A DNA stretch of 64,000 bases from Nitrospirillum pindoramense. Its GTDB lineage: Bacteria; Pseudomonadota; Alphaproteobacteria; Azospirillales; Azospirillaceae. This document shows positions 62,339-64,000 of the stretch, piece after piece (positions within the stretch are counted from its first letter, which is position 1; every line of letters starts with the position of its first letter). Location of the stretch: NCBI RefSeq assembly GCF_007827955.1, contig NZ_VITR01000005.1, positions 124,001-188,000 on the forward strand. Reading direction: 5' to 3'. The position numbers and the translations under genes are program-made. Under the pieces are notes generated by a model. It was given only the letters and a program-made list of their open reading frames with translations. It ran no database searches and was not told where the DNA came from.

Positions 62339-63991
62339 TCAATTGAACAGCGGCGCCGCCTTCTGCAGAGTGGTCCACACGCCCCACAGGATGGGCAGGC
62401 CCACCGCCAGCCAGGCCAGGATGGCCGGGCCGTCCACGCCCCCCCGGCCGATGCCGAAGGAACCGCCGACCGCCTTGGCACTGGCGGTCTTCGCCTGCAA
62501 GGCGGCGACGTCGGCGTCGCTCATGAACCACTTTACCGCCAGTTGCTTGATGGCCAGGTTGCACAGCAGCCCCAGCACCAGGAACACGGCCAGGACATAG
62601 AAGGTGACGTCGTAGACGTGATCCTTCGGCACCTTCAACGCCAGTTCCGCCTCGCGGATGTAACCGACGACGGTGGGGCCGGCGATGCCCGCCACCGACC
62701 AGGCGGTCAGCAGCCGGCCATGGATGGCGCCCACGAACTGGGTGCCGAAAATATCCGCCAGATAGGCCGGCACCGTGGCGAAGCCGCCGCCGTACATAGA
62801 CAGGATGACGCCGACGGCCAGCACGAACAGGGCGACGCTGCCGGCGCGGGCCAAGCTGGGGGCCGCCGCGTACAGCAGCAGGCCCAGGACGAAGAAGACA
62901 CAGTAGGTCATCTTGCGCCCCATCCTGTCCGACAGGGAGGCCCAGAAGAAGCGGCCGCCGATGTTGAACAGGGAGATCAGGCCGGCGAAGGCGGCGCCGA
63001 TGGTGGCGATGGTCGTTTTTTGGCTGGGGTCCAATTGGTCGAAGCCCAGTTCGGGATGGCCTAAGAGGGTACCCGCGAAGATTTCCTGCAACATGGGCGA
63101 GGCCATGCCGATGACACCAATGCCGGCACTGACGTTCAGGCACAACACCGCCCAGATCAGCCAGAACTGCGGCGTCTTGTGCGCGTCGCCCAGGTGGACG
63201 TGGCGGTGGGTGATCATGGCCCGCCGCGCCGCCGCGGGCGGTGTCCAGCCGTCAGGCAGCCAACCCGCCGGCGGAATACGGTAGCCGAAGGAGCCGGCCA
63301 GCATGAAGACGAAGTAGATCGCGGCCATGACCAGGAAGGTCTGCCACACGCCCGGCCCCTGCGGGCCCTTGAAGTGATTGATCAGGATGTTGGCCAGGGG
63401 CGAGCCGATCATGGCACCGCCGCCGAAACCCATGATGGCCATGCCCGTGGCCATGCCGCGCCGATCGGGAAACCATTTGATGAGGGTGGAAACAGGCGAA
63501 ATATAGCCCAAGCCCAGACCCACGCCCCCAACGATACCGCCCAGCCACACCAGCCAGAGCTGGTGGATCATAATGCCCACCGCCGAGACCACCATGCCGC
63601 CGCACCAGCAGAAGGTGGCGACGACGCCCGCGCGCCGCGGGCCGGCCCGTTCCAGCCAGCCGCCCCACAGCGCGGCCGCCGAGCCCAGGACGACGAAGAA
63701 CAGGGTGTACATGATCTGGATATCGGCCACCCGCCAGTTGCAGGTGGTGGTGGTCAAGGCCGCCAGCAGGGAAATATCCTTGCACGCCGCCTCATCCGTG
63801 CCCGTCAACGCCTTGGACAACGGCAGCCAGAACACGCTGAAGCCATAGGCCATGCCGATACACAAATGCACGGCGAGCGCCGCCGGCGGCACCAGCCACC
63901 GATTGAATCCCGCCTTCGCGACGATCCGGTCGCGATCCAGAATCGAGCCGGATGGGCCCCCCGTCGGGGGGGCCGAGGTCACCGTATCCAT
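62339..63991 (-). CDS. OFA-type MFS transporter (oxalate/formate antiporter family)
   Basis: The product (550 residues) is a 12-helix MFS protein of the oxalate:formate antiporter group. Diagnostic stretches are HLCIGMAYGFSVFWLPL in helix 1, GIVGGVGLGLGYISPVSTLIKWFPDRRGMATGMAIMGFGGGAMIGSPLA and the second-half DRMGRKMTYCVFFVLGLLLYAAAP. GYISPVSTLIKWFPDRRG is the family's strongest marker. An additional C-terminal segment with charged residues and a final helix lies beyond helix 12. Its ATG is at 63991, nine bases from the window end, so the upstream control region is not visible. The substrate is a carboxylate, but not predictable. Confidence 0.93.
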   Translation of the reverse strand: MDTVTSAPPTGGPSGSILDRDRIVAKAGFNRWLVPPAALAVHLCIGMAYGFSVFWLPLSKALTGTDEAACKDISLLAALTTTTCNWRVADIQIMYTLFFVVLGSAAALWGGWLERAGPRRAGVVATFCWCGGMVVSAVGIMIHQLWLVWLGGIVGGVGLGLGYISPVSTLIKWFPDRRGMATGMAIMGFGGGAMIGSPLANILINHFKGPQGPGVWQTFLVMAAIYFVFMLAGSFGYRIPPAGWLPDGWTPPAAARRAMITHRHVHLGDAHKTPQFWLIWAVLCLNVSAGIGVIGMASPMLQEIFAGTLLGHPELGFDQLDPSQKTTIATIGAAFAGLISLFNIGGRFFWASLSDRMGRKMTYCVFFVLGLLLYAAAPSLARAGSVALFVLAVGVILSMYGGGFATVPAYLADIFGTQFVGAIHGRLLTAWSVAGIAGPTVVGYIREAELALKVPKDHVYDVTFYVLAVFLVLGLLCNLAIKQLAVKWFMSDADVAALQAKTASAKAVGGSFGIGRGGVDGPAILAWLAVGLPILWGVWTTLQKAAPLFN

Positions 63992-64000
63992 TGGGCGTCA

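Overview
The window is about 64 kb of high-GC DNA (by eye about two thirds G+C) from a Gram-negative bacterium. Gene content suggests an alphaproteobacterium, most plausibly a Rhodospirillales/Azospirillaceae-type organism. It holds a nearly complete hopanoid gene set with MEP-pathway genes, outer-membrane lipid-transport genes, poly-3-hydroxybutyrate metabolism, several c-di-GMP proteins and many ATGA stop/start overlaps. There is no rRNA or other taxonomic marker, so the assignment is inference.

Layout. 1-6 kb: the 3' end of an unrecognised large protein, two small membrane proteins, an ArsR-like regulator, an Old Yellow Enzyme, a methyltransferase and NhaA. 5.9-10.8 kb: a bufferin-type operon (bufA-bufB-bufC, minus strand) facing away from a plus-strand run yceI-cytochrome b561-yceI-terminator-yceI. 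11-20.6 kb: a CBS-domain protein, ilvD, a two-gene polysaccharide/teichoic-acid-type ABC exporter, an emrAB-like efflux operon with a divergent TetR gene, and a chemoreceptor-like protein that ends after its HAMP region.

21-52.7 kb is a hopanoid 'supercluster'. hpnABCDE and shc make squalene and hopene. hpnG and hpnH (convergent and overlapping) build and trim adenosylhopane. hpnI-hpnJ-hpnK-hpnL modify the side chain. hpnN (RND exporter) and hpnM (MlaC-like) are transport candidates, and mlaA sits beside hpnI. ispH, dxs and ispA supply isoprenoid precursors: dxs starts and ispH ends the MEP pathway, and ispA makes farnesyl diphosphate for HpnD. Inserted in the cluster are copC-copD, a VOC protein, two PiT phosphate transporters flanking a HAD hydrolase, and a GH5 glycosidase.

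53-64 kb: a two-component pair (response regulator and a 7TM-type histidine kinase), an EthD-like protein, an overlapping pair of composite GGDEF/EAL proteins (one with strongly degenerate motifs), 3-hydroxybutyrate dehydrogenase, and an oxalate/formate-type MFS transporter whose start lies at the window edge.

No tRNA, rRNA, insertion sequence, integrase, phage gene or CRISPR array was seen. The most interesting items are the bufferin/YceI block, the hopanoid supercluster with its transport genes, the mosaic PiT paralogues, the HAMP-ending receptor-like protein and the degenerate EAL-CBS-GGDEF protein. None of these can be shown to be a wholly new system from sequence alone.
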